DNA of 64,000 nucleotides, taken from contig NZ_JASVWB010000003.1 of NCBI RefSeq assembly GCF_030287445.1, positions 62,001 through 126,000 of the forward strand, read 5' to 3'. Position numbers and translations under genes: made by a program. Positions 1 through 8,232 of the stretch are shown here, piece by piece. A model generated the notes under the pieces. That model was not told the origin of the DNA. It was given only the letters and a program-made list of their open reading frames with translations, and ran no database searches. Positions within the stretch are counted from its first letter, which is position 1. The number at the start of each line of letters is the position of its first letter. The DNA comes from Streptomyces sp. ALI-76-A (GTDB lineage: Bacteria; Actinomycetota; Actinomycetes; Streptomycetales; Streptomycetaceae).

Positions 1-504
1 CCGATGCCGCCTCTCAACTCCCCCGATGCGGAAGCCGATCGGGACCTGGGCGTCCTAGAGCAGCGCCCCGATATGTGCCTGGCTTTCGTGACCAGCGAGG
101 AGGCCGCGCTACCGCTCCCGCAGCGGGCTGTACAGCCAGGCATCCCATGTGGCGTGAGCCTCTCCCCGCCTGACGCCCAGGGCCGGCGGACGCTCGAGGC
201 GTGGAGGTGGCCGACCTCCACGTTCGCCTGAATATCTGGACGCTTGACGTGCGCAGGTTTGACGGCGGTTTTCGCGTCACTGTTGCGGTGGCGACTCGCG
301 TAGATGCTGCACATTGTTGAGGAGCTTGTCCTTCTTTGCGGCTTTGGAAGGTGAGATTCCTCGGTAAGAGGGGGGCTTGTTCCTGCCCGTGTGGCAGGAG
401 ATTTTTGGGGCACCTATCGCTGTCTTGTGTGCTTTATGTGACAGGTTGTGAGTTCCTCGTGACCGCAGGGGTCTGCGAGGCCTGTCTTCCTGTGGGGGGA
501 AGTC
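1..504. other. Left-edge stretch with no supported gene
   Basis: Short open frames exist on both strands, but none has a convincing ribosome binding site, protein character or neighbour logic. Parts may be remnants of genes lying left of the window. The only clear signal is a G-rich ribosome binding site near 494-500, which belongs to the next gene. Confidence 0.4.
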
Positions 505-1077
505 TTGACTCGACGTACCGCAGGTGCGCGCCCTTCGCGCGCCCAGAAGAAGCTGAGATCGGTCATGTGCGCGGTTGCCGCGTCCGGCGCCGTGGCTCTG
601 ACGTTGGTGGGCGCGGGAACCGCGTCCGCGGGTACGGACCCGCACCCCGCGCCTGACGTGCAGCCTCCTGCCTCATCGGAGCCTTCAGAAGCGGGAAACC
701 CGTTGACCGCGCGGGCTCAGGCAGCGGGCGTGTGCTCGGACGCCTACCAGATCGGCACGACCTCCTACGCCTACCGCGGTACGGAGACAATCGCTTCGGT
801 CAAGCAGTTCTACTCGCCCAACTGCAACGAGAACTACGGCTATGTGTGGGTGTGGAAGTCGTTCCTCGACCAGAACATCAACTTCGATCTGCAGGTCGGT
901 GTCTGGTCCTACGACCGCTCGACCCTGCTCGGCGTGCGGCGTGAATTCGACACGCACAACCAGGAGTTCTGGGGCAACGGCGCTGACACGGTCGACGACT
1001 GCACCTCCGGCGACGGCACCCTGACCATCGCCAACGAGCAGGGCGGCTACGCCGCCAGGACATCCAAGCGCTGCTGA
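505..1077 (+). CDS. Secreted small hypothetical protein
   Basis: The 190-residue product begins with a basic N-terminus and a hydrophobic stretch (about residues 19-38) ending in an Ala-Ser-Ala type cleavage site near residue 42, so it is probably exported by the Sec route. A Pro-rich spacer follows. The mature part holds four cysteines, which could form two disulfides, and is rich in aromatic residues (for example YGYVWVWKSF around residues 112-121). The start is a TTG codon placed 5-6 bases after a GGGGGGA ribosome binding site; no better upstream start is seen. I do not recognise the family. It lies just upstream of the RHS protein on the same strand, but 200 bp separate them, so they need not share a transcript. 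Confidence 0.75.
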   Translation: MTRRTAGARPSRAQKKLRSVMCAVAASGAVALTLVGAGTASAGTDPHPAPDVQPPASSEPSEAGNPLTARAQAAGVCSDAYQIGTTSYAYRGTETIASVKQFYSPNCNENYGYVWVWKSFLDQNINFDLQVGVWSYDRSTLLGVRREFDTHNQEFWGNGADTVDDCTSGDGTLTIANEQGGYAARTSKRC

Positions 1078-1293
1078 CGACCTGACGCTGCGGGCCTGTC
1101 CGCGCTCCGCAGCGTATCGGCGGGATCCGGCTTGCTTCGCTGTTTCCACGACGTGCGGTCCAGGCGCTGTCCCGTGTCCGCGCGCGAAAGCGGACCGATT
1201 GCGGGTGGCAGCCGCCCACCGGCTGCCACCCGCCGGGTCCCGCTCCTGCATCACTCGGCCCTGAGAGCCCGATCGATTCAAGGAGAGCTCCTC

Positions 1294-4200
1294 GTGCACT
1301 TTGTCATGCCCCAATACCGGCGGACCAGACGCGCCAGACGTTCCGCTGCCACTGCTGTGAGCGCCATGGCCGCAGGCTCGTCGCTGCTGGTCGCCCTCCT
1401 GCCGGCACAGGCGTCGGCCGCGCCGGCCGCTAAACCGGCCCCGCCACCGAAGAGCGCATCACCTGTGGGCCAGACCAAGGCCCCCAAGAGCACACCCATC
1501 GGTACAGCGGGCAAGGACCGCGAGCTAGTGACGGCCGGCATCCTGCAGTCCACCTTCCAGGGCCTGGGCATCGGCCAGGTCCCCTGGTCGGAGTTCTACA
1601 AGGCACCGTTGTCCGACTCTGTCGGCGCGCAGGTCAACCACGGCAACGGCAACCTGCTGGTCTCCTTGAACGCCTTCGACATAGCTGACGCCGGCCCCGG
1701 GCTGTCCCTGGGGCACGCCTACAACGGTCTGAACACCAGTTGGAAGGCCACCACCGGCAGCGACTACCTGATCCACGAGCCCAACACGACGTCGGTGTAC
1801 GTGCAGGGCCCCTCCAGCACCATCGCGGTGTTCGAGCGGGACGGCTCGAAGTTCACCCCGGCCCCCGGCTACAAGCAGGACCTGACCGAGTCCTCGGACA
1901 AGAAGTCCTTCACGCTCACCTCCCGCAAGAACGGTCAGAAGACCACCTTCACCCGCTCCGGCACGACCGGGGACGCCCGGGTGAGCAAGGTCGAGGACAA
2001 GAACGGCAACGCCACCACCATCGCCTACTCCGGCGCCTTCACCTCGAAGATCACCGCCGCCTCCGGACGCACTCTGACCTTCACCAACGACGGCAAGCAG
2101 ATCACCAAGGTCACCGACAACACCGGCCGCTACGCCACCTACATGTGGTCCGGGAACGACCTGAAGACGTTCACCGACACCGACGGCAAGACCACCGTCT
2201 TCGACTACGACACCTCGCACCGCATGACGAAGGTGACCACCACGGAGGGACGCGAGACCCGCTTCACCTGGGACACCAACCGTCTCGCCTCGATCACCCG
2301 CATCGTCGACAAGACCGCCGGCACCGGCGCCACCACCGCCTTCCGCTACATCCTCCCGCAGCCCGGCAGCGAGGGAGAGGGCGTGGTCCGCATCACCGAC
2401 CCGCGAGGCAAGCACACCGAGAAGACGGTCGACTCCCGCTGGCGCGTCACCAAGACCACCGACCCGCTCGGCCGTGAGCGCTCCAAGACGTGGGGACCGG
2501 ACAACAACGTCACCAGCGCGGTCGACGGCATGGGCGTGGGCTCGACTCCGGGCAACACCGTCAAGTTCGACTACGACGACTCCTTCAACCCCAAGACCGC
2601 CACCCAGCCCACCGGCGCCCAGTCCACGATGGCCTGGACCCAGAAGAGCGGCGGCCACTACCCCGAGACCCTCACCTCCGCCAGCAGCGAGAAGGTCACC
2701 AACGGTTACGACACCTCGGGCAACATGACGTCGCAGACCGACACCACCACCGGCTCCGACGGCGCCAAGTGGACCTACGACCACAACCCCAGGACCGGCG
2801 CCATGGACTGCGGCGGACTGCCGGGCCAGCGCTGCTCGGCCACCGACCCCGAAGACCACAAGACGTCCTTCACCTACGACTCCAAGGGCAACCTGACCAA
2901 AGTCGACCGTCCCTCCGCCCAGGGTGACGTGACCTACACCTACGACGACCTGGGCCGCACCGACACCGTCACCGACGGCCGCGGCGTGACGACGGTCTAC
3001 ACCTACGACAAGCGCGACCGGCTCAAGACCCAGACCAGTGACGGCAAAAGCGCCACCTTCACCTACGACGCCGACGGCAACATCAAGACCCGCACCACTC
3101 CCACCGGCATCAGCAGCTACACCTACGACGAGCAGAACCGCGAACGCACCCGCACCCTGCCCGCCGGCGGTACCAGCTCGGTCACCTACGACGAAGCCGG
3201 CAACGTGAAGACCGCCACCGACACAGGCGGCACTCTCACCTACGACTACAACGACGCCAACCAGCTCACCACCCTCACCCAGCCGGGCGGGGCCAAGACC
3301 ACCTACGACTACGACAAGAACGGCGACCGCACCACCACCACCTACCCCGGTGGCACCGTGCAGAAGACGGACTACGACAAGTCCAGCCGCGCCCAGAAGA
3401 TCGAGGTCAAGAACGGCTCCACCGTCCTGTCCACGATCACCTACGACTACAACAAGTCCGGCAAGGACACCGAAAAGATCAACAAGCGCACCACCGACGG
3501 CGCCGCCCTCGCTTACACCTACGACTCCAAGGGCCGCCTGACCAAGGCCGTCGAGACCAAGGACGGCTCCACCACCGCCGGCTGGGCCTACTGCTACGAC
3601 AAGGCCAGCAACATCACCGGCCGCTCCACCGGCACCGATCTGCCCGCCTGCGACAACGCCCAGTCCGTCCGCGAGTACAACAACGCAGGCGAACTGACCT
3701 CACTCGACGGCAACACCGGCTTCACCTACGACGGCGACGGCAACGAGACCTCCGCCGCCTCCCCCACCGGCAGCCGCTCCGGCGGCCAGTGGACTCCCTT
3801 CACCCAGCTGTCCGACCTGACGGCCTCCGGTGCTGCGTCGAATTACACCTATGCCGGAGTGGACAACAACGACCGTCTCACGCGCGGCAGTTCGACCTTC
3901 ACCAACGCCGCGACCGGCATGACGCGAGAAAACTCCACCGGTTTCGTCCGTGAAGCCTCGGGCACGTTGACAGCCATGACGACCGGCGGAGCAAGCCAGT
4001 ACTACCTCACCGACGTCCAGGGCAGCGTCATCGGCCTCGTCGACGCCACCGGCAAACGCACGGCGACCTACAGCTACGGCCCTTACGGCGAAGCACGCAC
4101 CGCCACCGGCACCAACCAGCCCTACCGCTACACCGGCACCTACCTCGACCCGTCCGGTCTGTACAAGATGGGCGCCCGCTACTACGACCCCCAGCTCGGC

Positions 4201-4590
4201 CGCTTCACCCAGCCCGACCCCTCCGGCCAGGAGAAGAACTCCTACCTCTACGCCGCCGGCGACCCGATCAACAACACCGACCCCAGCGGGCTGCTTTCTC
4301 TGGGAGAAGGACTGACCCGGGCTGGCCAGGCAGTGGGACTGGCCGGAGCGCTGGCTGCTCCTGCTCTGCCCCTGGGGCTCGGTCTTACGGCCGTCAGCGC
4401 TGGGTTGGAGGTTGCCGGCGGCATCGCTGAGGGGAAGAGCGCATCGGACATCGCCGGAGGAGCAGTCGTCAACCTTGTAGGTGGGAAGGTCGGAGTGGCC
4501 GCAGACCTCCTCAAGGCATCTAAGACAATGAGCCGTGGCGTCAACCTGTCCTATTGGGGCATGGGTGTTGCGGCAGGCGAAGTCATGTAA
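1294..4590 (+). CDS. Secreted RHS/YD-repeat protein, candidate polymorphic toxin
   Basis: The product is 1098 residues long. The GTG start at 1294 follows AGGAGAG by about 7 bases and leads directly into an Arg-rich signal peptide ending in Ala-Ser-Ala near residue 40; the frame stays open upstream, but that part is not protein-like. Most of the protein is a long series of YD repeats (recurrent FTYDxxGN and YTYDxxxR units from about residue 200 to 900). It ends in the RHS core signature (RYYDPQLGRFTQPDP, then DPSGL near residue 1000), which in this family is where the core is cut or the toxin tip begins. The roughly 97 residues after DPSGL are Gly/Ala-rich and hydrophobic and match no toxin fold I recognise, so the tip could be membrane-active or truncated. 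By family, such proteins act at or outside the cell envelope in contact-dependent competition. The small membrane-protein genes behind it are possible immunity genes. Confidence 0.85.
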   Translation: MHFVMPQYRRTRRARRSAATAVSAMAAGSSLLVALLPAQASAAPAAKPAPPPKSASPVGQTKAPKSTPIGTAGKDRELVTAGILQSTFQGLGIGQVPWSEFYKAPLSDSVGAQVNHGNGNLLVSLNAFDIADAGPGLSLGHAYNGLNTSWKATTGSDYLIHEPNTTSVYVQGPSSTIAVFERDGSKFTPAPGYKQDLTESSDKKSFTLTSRKNGQKTTFTRSGTTGDARVSKVEDKNGNATTIAYSGAFTSKITAASGRTLTFTNDGKQITKVTDNTGRYATYMWSGNDLKTFTDTDGKTTVFDYDTSHRMTKVTTTEGRETRFTWDTNRLASITRIVDKTAGTGATTAFRYILPQPGSEGEGVVRITDPRGKHTEKTVDSRWRVTKTTDPLGRERSKTWGPDNNVTSAVDGMGVGSTPGNTVKFDYDDSFNPKTATQPTGAQSTMAWTQKSGGHYPETLTSASSEKVTNGYDTSGNMTSQTDTTTGSDGAKWTYDHNPRTGAMDCGGLPGQRCSATDPEDHKTSFTYDSKGNLTKVDRPSAQGDVTYTYDDLGRTDTVTDGRGVTTVYTYDKRDRLKTQTSDGKSATFTYDADGNIKTRTTPTGISSYTYDEQNRERTRTLPAGGTSSVTYDEAGNVKTATDTGGTLTYDYNDANQLTTLTQPGGAKTTYDYDKNGDRTTTTYPGGTVQKTDYDKSSRAQKIEVKNGSTVLSTITYDYNKSGKDTEKINKRTTDGAALAYTYDSKGRLTKAVETKDGSTTAGWAYCYDKASNITGRSTGTDLPACDNAQSVREYNNAGELTSLDGNTGFTYDGDGNETSAASPTGSRSGGQWTPFTQLSDLTASGAASNYTYAGVDNNDRLTRGSSTFTNAATGMTRENSTGFVREASGTLTAMTTGGASQYYLTDVQGSVIGLVDATGKRTATYSYGPYGEARTATGTNQPYRYTGTYLDPSGLYKMGARYYDPQLGRFTQPDPSGQEKNSYLYAAGDPINNTDPSGLLSLGEGLTRAGQAVGLAGALAAPALPLGLGLTAVSAGLEVAGGIAEGKSASDIAGGAVVNLVGGKVGVAADLLKASKTMSRGVNLSYWGMGVAAGEVM

Positions 4591-4601
4591 AGGAGCACCG
4601 A

Positions 4602-4712
4602 ATGACCTTCTTGAGCGCGGGGGTAACTGACAACCCGCCGGTGACAATCGCAGTGCTCGTTATCGGCTTGTCGATCGGGATCTTCGTCATACTCAGAGGT
4701 CGAAAAAAATAG
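4602..4712 (+). CDS. Tiny single-span membrane protein downstream of RHS gene
   Basis: This ORF encodes 36 residues. The ATG lies 11 bases after the RHS stop codon and is preceded by AAAGGAG, so translation looks coupled. The product has a short polar N-terminus, one hydrophobic span (about residues 14-31) and a basic tail ending RGRKK, predicting an inside C-terminus. A strong hairpin follows directly at 4720. Position and topology suit an immunity protein for a membrane-acting RHS tip. Its general plan (short head, single span, basic tail) is shared with the 45-residue protein at 6133, though I see no clear sequence identity. The function is inferred only from context. Confidence 0.6.
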   Translation: MTFLSAGVTDNPPVTIAVLVIGLSIGIFVILRGRKK

Positions 4713-4719
4713 CACATCC

Positions 4720-4768
4720 GATGTGTAAGGGTGCATTGTCCATCAGGATGGTGCACCCTCTACACATC
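4720..4768 (+). terminator. Long hairpin after RHS and tiny membrane protein
   Basis: Two 8-bp arm blocks (4720-4735 with 4752-4768, interrupted by one bulged base at 4760) enclose a 16-base loop that can itself pair. It starts 7 bases after the preceding stop codon. No U-tract follows, which is common for Streptomyces terminators. Confidence 0.7.
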
Positions 4769-5044
4769 TCGAAAGTCGGCTACACCCACGCCAATATCGC
4801 CGCCTTTTCGCAGGCCGACCTTTGGTCAGGGACTTCTCCCTACGGCTAGGCGGGCGAGGGCTGGTCGAATCGATTCGCCCCCAGGCTCCTTGCGGTGGTG
4901 GGAAGATTGCTACGAGGCAGGGTGTCGTCCTCGCATTAACGGGGAGCATAACTCGGCTAGAAGCAGTTATTCTTGAGAACTGGACCTTATTTTCAAGAAA
5001 TAAGCGCATGCAGTGCAAGTTTTCGTTAAGTGGGAGCGATTTTC

Positions 5045-5257
5045 GTGAGGGTCACAATAGGGTTACTCTTGGCGGTAGTGGGACTGGCTTCCGTAGTTTT
5101 CTCTACCCGTATCACTCGGGCAGGTGTCAACCGGTCCCAGCGTCGACAAGGATGGTCGACCAGTCGTTCCGAAAAGGGAATTGTATTGGTCTGCTTTATC
5201 GGTGGTGGGGCGCTTTTGTGTGCAGCTGGTGTAGCTATTGCTCTAGAGATGCTATGA
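5045..5257 (+). CDS. Small two-span membrane protein
   Basis: The product is 70 residues from the GTG at 5045, with GGGAG about 9 bases upstream; an in-frame GTG at 5030 would add 5 residues. Two hydrophobic spans (about residues 3-20 and 48-69) flank a basic loop with the motif RITRAG and several Arg/Ser residues. The second span begins after SEKG and contains a run of glycines (FIGGG). The upstream region (4930-5010) is unusually AT-rich for this window and holds a 7-bp inverted repeat (4970-4976 with 4993-4999), suggesting its own promoter. A frameshifted paralogue lies inverted at about 6340-6551, with the equivalent PRIMRAG and LIGGGG motifs. The family is unknown; an immunity role beside the RHS gene is a guess. 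Confidence 0.55.
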   Translation: MRVTIGLLLAVVGLASVVFSTRITRAGVNRSQRRQGWSTSRSEKGIVLVCFIGGGALLCAAGVAIALEML

Positions 5258-5303
5258 GACTGCAGGGGACGATCTACCGTCCGTTCCGCTCCCGGCTCGA
5301 ACG

Positions 5304-5549
5304 GTGAAGATTCTTCGATTTGGGCGCTGGTTCCACGCAGCGTTCACGTTGCTGTGGTGCGTGCTGCTGATCGACACGGTCGTGGGCGATGAGGGTACGG
5401 CGGCGGTCGTGCGGGCGGCTGCGTGCGCAGCCATGTTCTTGATGTTCTTCCTCGGCACTCTGTGGACCCTCCGCCGTCACCGACACGAAGAGGGCAGCGC
5501 GGGGCGGTGCAGGCGGCGGTGTGCTTCTCGGATGCGGCTCCGGCACTAA
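5304..5549 (+). CDS. Hypothetical small membrane protein
   Basis: The predicted product has 81 residues. Residues 1-56 look protein-like: an amphipathic start, two hydrophobic spans (about 11-27 and 37-53) separated by an acidic turn (DTVVGDEG), then a basic RRHRH stretch. The last 25 residues are Arg-rich and look like out-of-frame sequence, so the natural C-terminus may have been replaced by a frameshift. The GTG start lacks a strong ribosome binding site. It follows the two-span protein by 46 bases on the same strand. I do not recognise it and hold it with modest confidence. Confidence 0.4.
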   Translation: MKILRFGRWFHAAFTLLWCVLLIDTVVGDEGTAAVVRAAACAAMFLMFFLGTLWTLRRHRHEEGSAGRCRRRCASRMRLRH

Positions 5550-6090
5550 GCTTCAAATTTTCGACCGGTGATGAGGCGCTCAGCGCGGAAGCCAGCGCCG
5601 CGACCGGCAGGCAACGCCCGCCGCTGCACCGACTGCTCGGAGCGGCTCACGAGCCGCCGCGGAGAAAGCCCCAGGACTTCTTCCATGCCAAAGCGTGCGG
5701 CACCCGATACGGCACCGCCGATCGCGGCCACGGCGCCTTTCTTCGCGAACTCCCGACGAGGGGCCGGGATCTGCTGCTGTGCCAGCGCCTGCGGCTGCTG
5801 CTGGTCGCTCTTTTCGCGATGAGGGGGTGAAGGCGGAAGCCAGCACGGTCAGCCACGCCACAGCAAGCCGCGCGGCGTGAGGCCGACGTCCTTGGCAAGG
5901 AGGCCGACGAGGTCCTGGGCGGGCGAGGCGTAGTGGAAGCCGCTCAAGATCAGCGCCTTGTCCCGGGCCGCGCGAGGGTGTCGGGGCAGATCCGCGCAAC
6001 GCAGTACAGGTCAAACACTTCGGCCCCGGCCGCGCCGCTCGCCCTACTGCAGCAGTCCACGGTCAGGCCCTCCAGCCTGCATCGGAGGTG
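5546..6090 (-). pseudogene. Frameshifted gene remnant
   Basis: The minus strand keeps protein-like segments in more than one frame. From about 6090 to 5950 there is a segment containing VFDLYCVARICPDTLAR. After a shift comes a segment containing SGFHYASPAQDLVGLLAKDV that meets a stop at 5849-5851. After another shift comes a Gln-rich linker, then EFAKKGAVAAIGGAV and FGMEEVLGL, ending at 5546. No single frame spans the unit, and no intact start or ribosome binding site is seen. The layout (compact N-terminal part, Gln-rich linker, basic-hydrophobic segment) vaguely recalls large Streptomyces XRE-type regulators, but I cannot name the family. Confidence 0.4.
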
Positions 6091-6132
6091 CGGGAATCAG
6101 CGGGTCCTAGCTCTAGCAAAGAGGATTTAGAT

Positions 6133-6270
6133 ATGCCATTCACAGTCATGGCAATGGGGACAGGAATCAAAGGAAGTCCTTTACTCACCACTCTCTTTCT
6201 GATCGTCGTCATCGCTGTAGCCACTTGGGCCTTCTTCCGCGATCAGAAACGCCGCAAGAATAGACACTGA
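6133..6270 (+). CDS. Tiny single-span membrane protein
   Basis: The product is 45 residues from the ATG at 6133, preceded by AAAGAGGA at good spacing; the frame is open upstream, but only this ATG has a ribosome binding site. One hydrophobic span (about residues 17-33) is followed by a strongly basic tail (RDQKRRKNRH), predicting N-out/C-in topology. A perfect 25-bp-stem hairpin begins 6 bases after the stop codon. In size and plan it resembles the 36-residue protein at 4602. GC content is lower than in the flanking genes. Function is unknown; it may belong to a set of immunity genes behind the RHS protein. Confidence 0.6.
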   Translation: MPFTVMAMGTGIKGSPLLTTLFLIVVIAVATWAFFRDQKRRKNRH

Positions 6271-6275
6271 TCACA

Positions 6276-6328
6276 CACTGTAAGAAGAGCGCTCAACCGC
6301 GATGCGGTTGAGCGCTCTTCTTACAGTG
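6276..6328. terminator. Perfect 25-bp-stem hairpin, probable two-way terminator
   Basis: Bases 6276-6300 and 6304-6328 are exact reverse complements around a 3-base loop. It separates the 45-residue membrane protein gene (+) from the decayed paralogue on the opposite strand, as expected for a bidirectional terminator. A run of five A's follows on the + strand, giving a U-run upstream of the stem in the minus-strand transcript. Confidence 0.75.
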
Positions 6329-6339
6329 AAAAATTCACT

Positions 6340-6551
6340 CAACCGCCCATGCCGAACGCGTACACAAGACCGAATCGCGAGCGTCCCGCCCCCACCTATG
6401 AGGCATATGCGAATCACAACGCGTTCAACCTTGCTCGGACCTCGCCCTATGCGTTTCTTGGCGTCCGAGGCGCCAGCCCGCATGATCCGCGGACACAGAA
6501 CGGCGAGTCCGGCCCCAAGACGAAGAAACACATTCCGATAAGAAACTTCAT
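6340..6551 (-). pseudogene. Frameshifted inverted paralogue of the two-span membrane protein
   Basis: On the minus strand, an ATG at 6551 gives MKFLIG. A shift then leads into a frame reading FLRLGAGLAVL, PRIMRAG and, after a basic loop, ICLIGGGGTL. These match, in order and spacing, the blocks of the protein at 5045 (VRVTIG, LLLAVVGLA, TRITRAG, VCFIGGGALL). The break near 6530 and the loss of hydrophobicity in the second span indicate inactivation. The inverted position relative to the intact copy suggests rearrangement of a small-gene array. Confidence 0.55.
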
Positions 6552-6570
6552 ATCCATCCCCTACACATCC

Positions 6571-7132
6571 CTACGACTTGCCGGTCCCAGCGACACCACA
6601 CCTTGCTGCGCCGGGCCCGGCGACAGCGTGCCGCCCGGCCATCGCGGGCAGGACGCGGAAACGACACCAGCCCGGTGTGCGTGCCTGCCCTTTCCGCTCC
6701 GGGGTGTCTTCCTGGGCGCGCGCCTGCTGGATCGCCTCACCCTCCGCCCGGGCGGAGGGTGATCCGGCGGCCCATGTCCGACTTGCTGTTGGAGCGTGCA
6801 CTGCTCCGGGCCTTGCAGGGACGGCAGGCAGCCGTCGGGAACCGTGCCCGCACCACGGCTGCCCCTCCTGCGATTCGGTCTTCGGCCCATCGACGGCTGG
6901 TCGCGCCGTTGGGACAGGTCACCTGCTGGTCCTCCCAGTCGATGGCGAAGTCGGCGTCTAGGCGAAGCCGCCACCTTCCTTGGTCTGCCAGCTGGTGCAC
7001 GCGAGGATCGGACCCACATGGTGATCTGGCGGACGGTGACCACTTCCCTGGCCGCTGCGTAGCCCGCGTCGACCAGGTGGCGGTCGGGCAGGAGGTCGCG
7101 CAACCGCTTCGGACGGCACCGTGCCTTAACAC
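6571..7132 (-). pseudogene. Transposase remnant (IS1182/IS5-like DDE type)
   Basis: Pieces of one transposase are spread over three minus-strand frames. A segment with LPDRHLVDAGYAAAREVV comes first (about 7095-7040), as in the DDE catalytic core. Next is a segment with FAIDWEDQQVTCPNGATS and WAEDR (about 6965-6890), the typical zinc-ribbon insertion of these transposases. The last is a segment with RAEGEAIQQARAQEDTPE (about 6750-6690), from the C-terminal region. Frameshifts and missing ends mean it is inactive. I found no terminal inverted repeats. It sits among other broken genes and probably marks an old insertion. Confidence 0.65.
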
Positions 7133-7168
7133 TGTTCGATTGGCCGCCGGGGTCTTGGAACTACTTCT

Positions 7169-8158
7169 TCAGGAGCGGAAGGTGCGGCGGTAGGTGTCGG
7201 GTGGGACGCCGACGCTGCGGTGGAAGTGGCGGCGCAGGGTGGTGGCGGTGCCCATGCCGGTGGCCGCGGCGATGGTGTCCACGGTGGCGTCGGTGGTCTC
7301 CAGTAGTTCCTGGGCGTGGCGAATGCGCTGGGTGTGGAGCCATTGCAGTGGCGTGGTACCGGTGAGGTGCTTGAAGTGACGGCCGAGGTGGCGTGAGCTC
7401 ATGCGGGCCCGGCGGGCCAGGTCCTCTACGGTCAGCTGCTGGTCCAGCCGCTCCAGCGCCCAGGGGAAGAGGTCGCCCAGCGGGTGGTTGCCCGGGGCGG
7501 GGAGGGGGGTGGCGATGAACTGGGCCTGGCCGCCGTCGCGGTGGGGTGGGATGACCAGGCGTCGGGCGATCTTGTTGGCGTTGGCCGAGCCGTGGTCGAG
7601 GCGGACCAGGTGCAGGCACAGGTCCATGGCGGCGGCCTTGCCCGCGGAGGTGAGGACGTCGCCGTTGTCGACGTAGAGGACGTCCGGATCGACGGTGGCC
7701 GCCGGGTGGCGCCGGGCCAGTTCCTGGGTGTGGGCCCAGTGTGTGGTGGCGCGCCTGCCGTCGAGCAGTCCTGCCGCGCCCAGGACGAAGGCGCCCGTGC
7801 ACAGTGAGGCCACACGCGCACCGGCCGCGTGGGCCGCACGCACCGCCTCGACCAGCTCGGCGGGCGGATCGCGGTCGGTGTCGGCCCAGCCAGGGACGAT
7901 GACTGTGTCCGCGTGCGCGAGGTGGTCGAGTCCGTGGTCGGGTTCCAGGCGGAAGCGGCCGACGTGTACCGGACCGCTCCCGCAGAGGGAGAAGTCGTAC
8001 CAGGGGTCCACGACGTGGGTCAGGTCGGCTCCGAAGACCTCGACGGCCACGGACAGTTCGTAGTGGAGCATGCCGTCGGTGACGGCCAGTGCAACAGCGG
8101 GCATGTCCGAAACTGTACGTGGCGTGTCGTTTCCGACGCTCACGCGGGTTGCTGCCAC
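7169..8158 (-). CDS. GlxA/FtrA-type AraC-family transcriptional regulator
   Basis: The product is up to 329 residues. The N-terminal part (about residues 18-190) is a DJ-1/PfpI-like domain, with the nucleophile-elbow motif SLCTGAFVLG near residue 118; in this regulator family the domain acts as a ligand sensor. The C-terminal part (about 230-325) has two helix-turn-helix motifs of the AraC class (LARRARMSSRHLGRHFK and a second one ending LRRHFHRSVG). The start is uncertain: GTG at 8158, or ATG at 8104 (MPAVALAV), which fits the family N-terminus better. It is transcribed divergently from the oxidoreductase gene at 8233, with only 74 bp between them, so the two genes likely share a control region and the regulator may control its neighbour. 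Confidence 0.85.
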   Translation of the reverse strand: MAATRVSVGNDTPRTVSDMPAVALAVTDGMLHYELSVAVEVFGADLTHVVDPWYDFSLCGSGPVHVGRFRLEPDHGLDHLAHADTVIVPGWADTDRDPPAELVEAVRAAHAAGARVASLCTGAFVLGAAGLLDGRRATTHWAHTQELARRHPAATVDPDVLYVDNGDVLTSAGKAAAMDLCLHLVRLDHGSANANKIARRLVIPPHRDGGQAQFIATPLPAPGNHPLGDLFPWALERLDQQLTVEDLARRARMSSRHLGRHFKHLTGTTPLQWLHTQRIRHAQELLETTDATVDTIAAATGMGTATTLRRHFHRSVGVPPDTYRRTFRS

Positions 8159-8232
8159 AGGGACAGGATCTGAGTGTCAGGCCGCAGCGGGTGGACCTCG
8201 CAGCGGGCGTTCGAGTACACGGGAGCAGTCTC

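Noticed and set aside
1525..2859. A 444-codon minus-strand open frame opposite the RHS gene
   Set aside because: The Gly/Val-rich translation results from the repeated plus-strand codons of the YD repeats.
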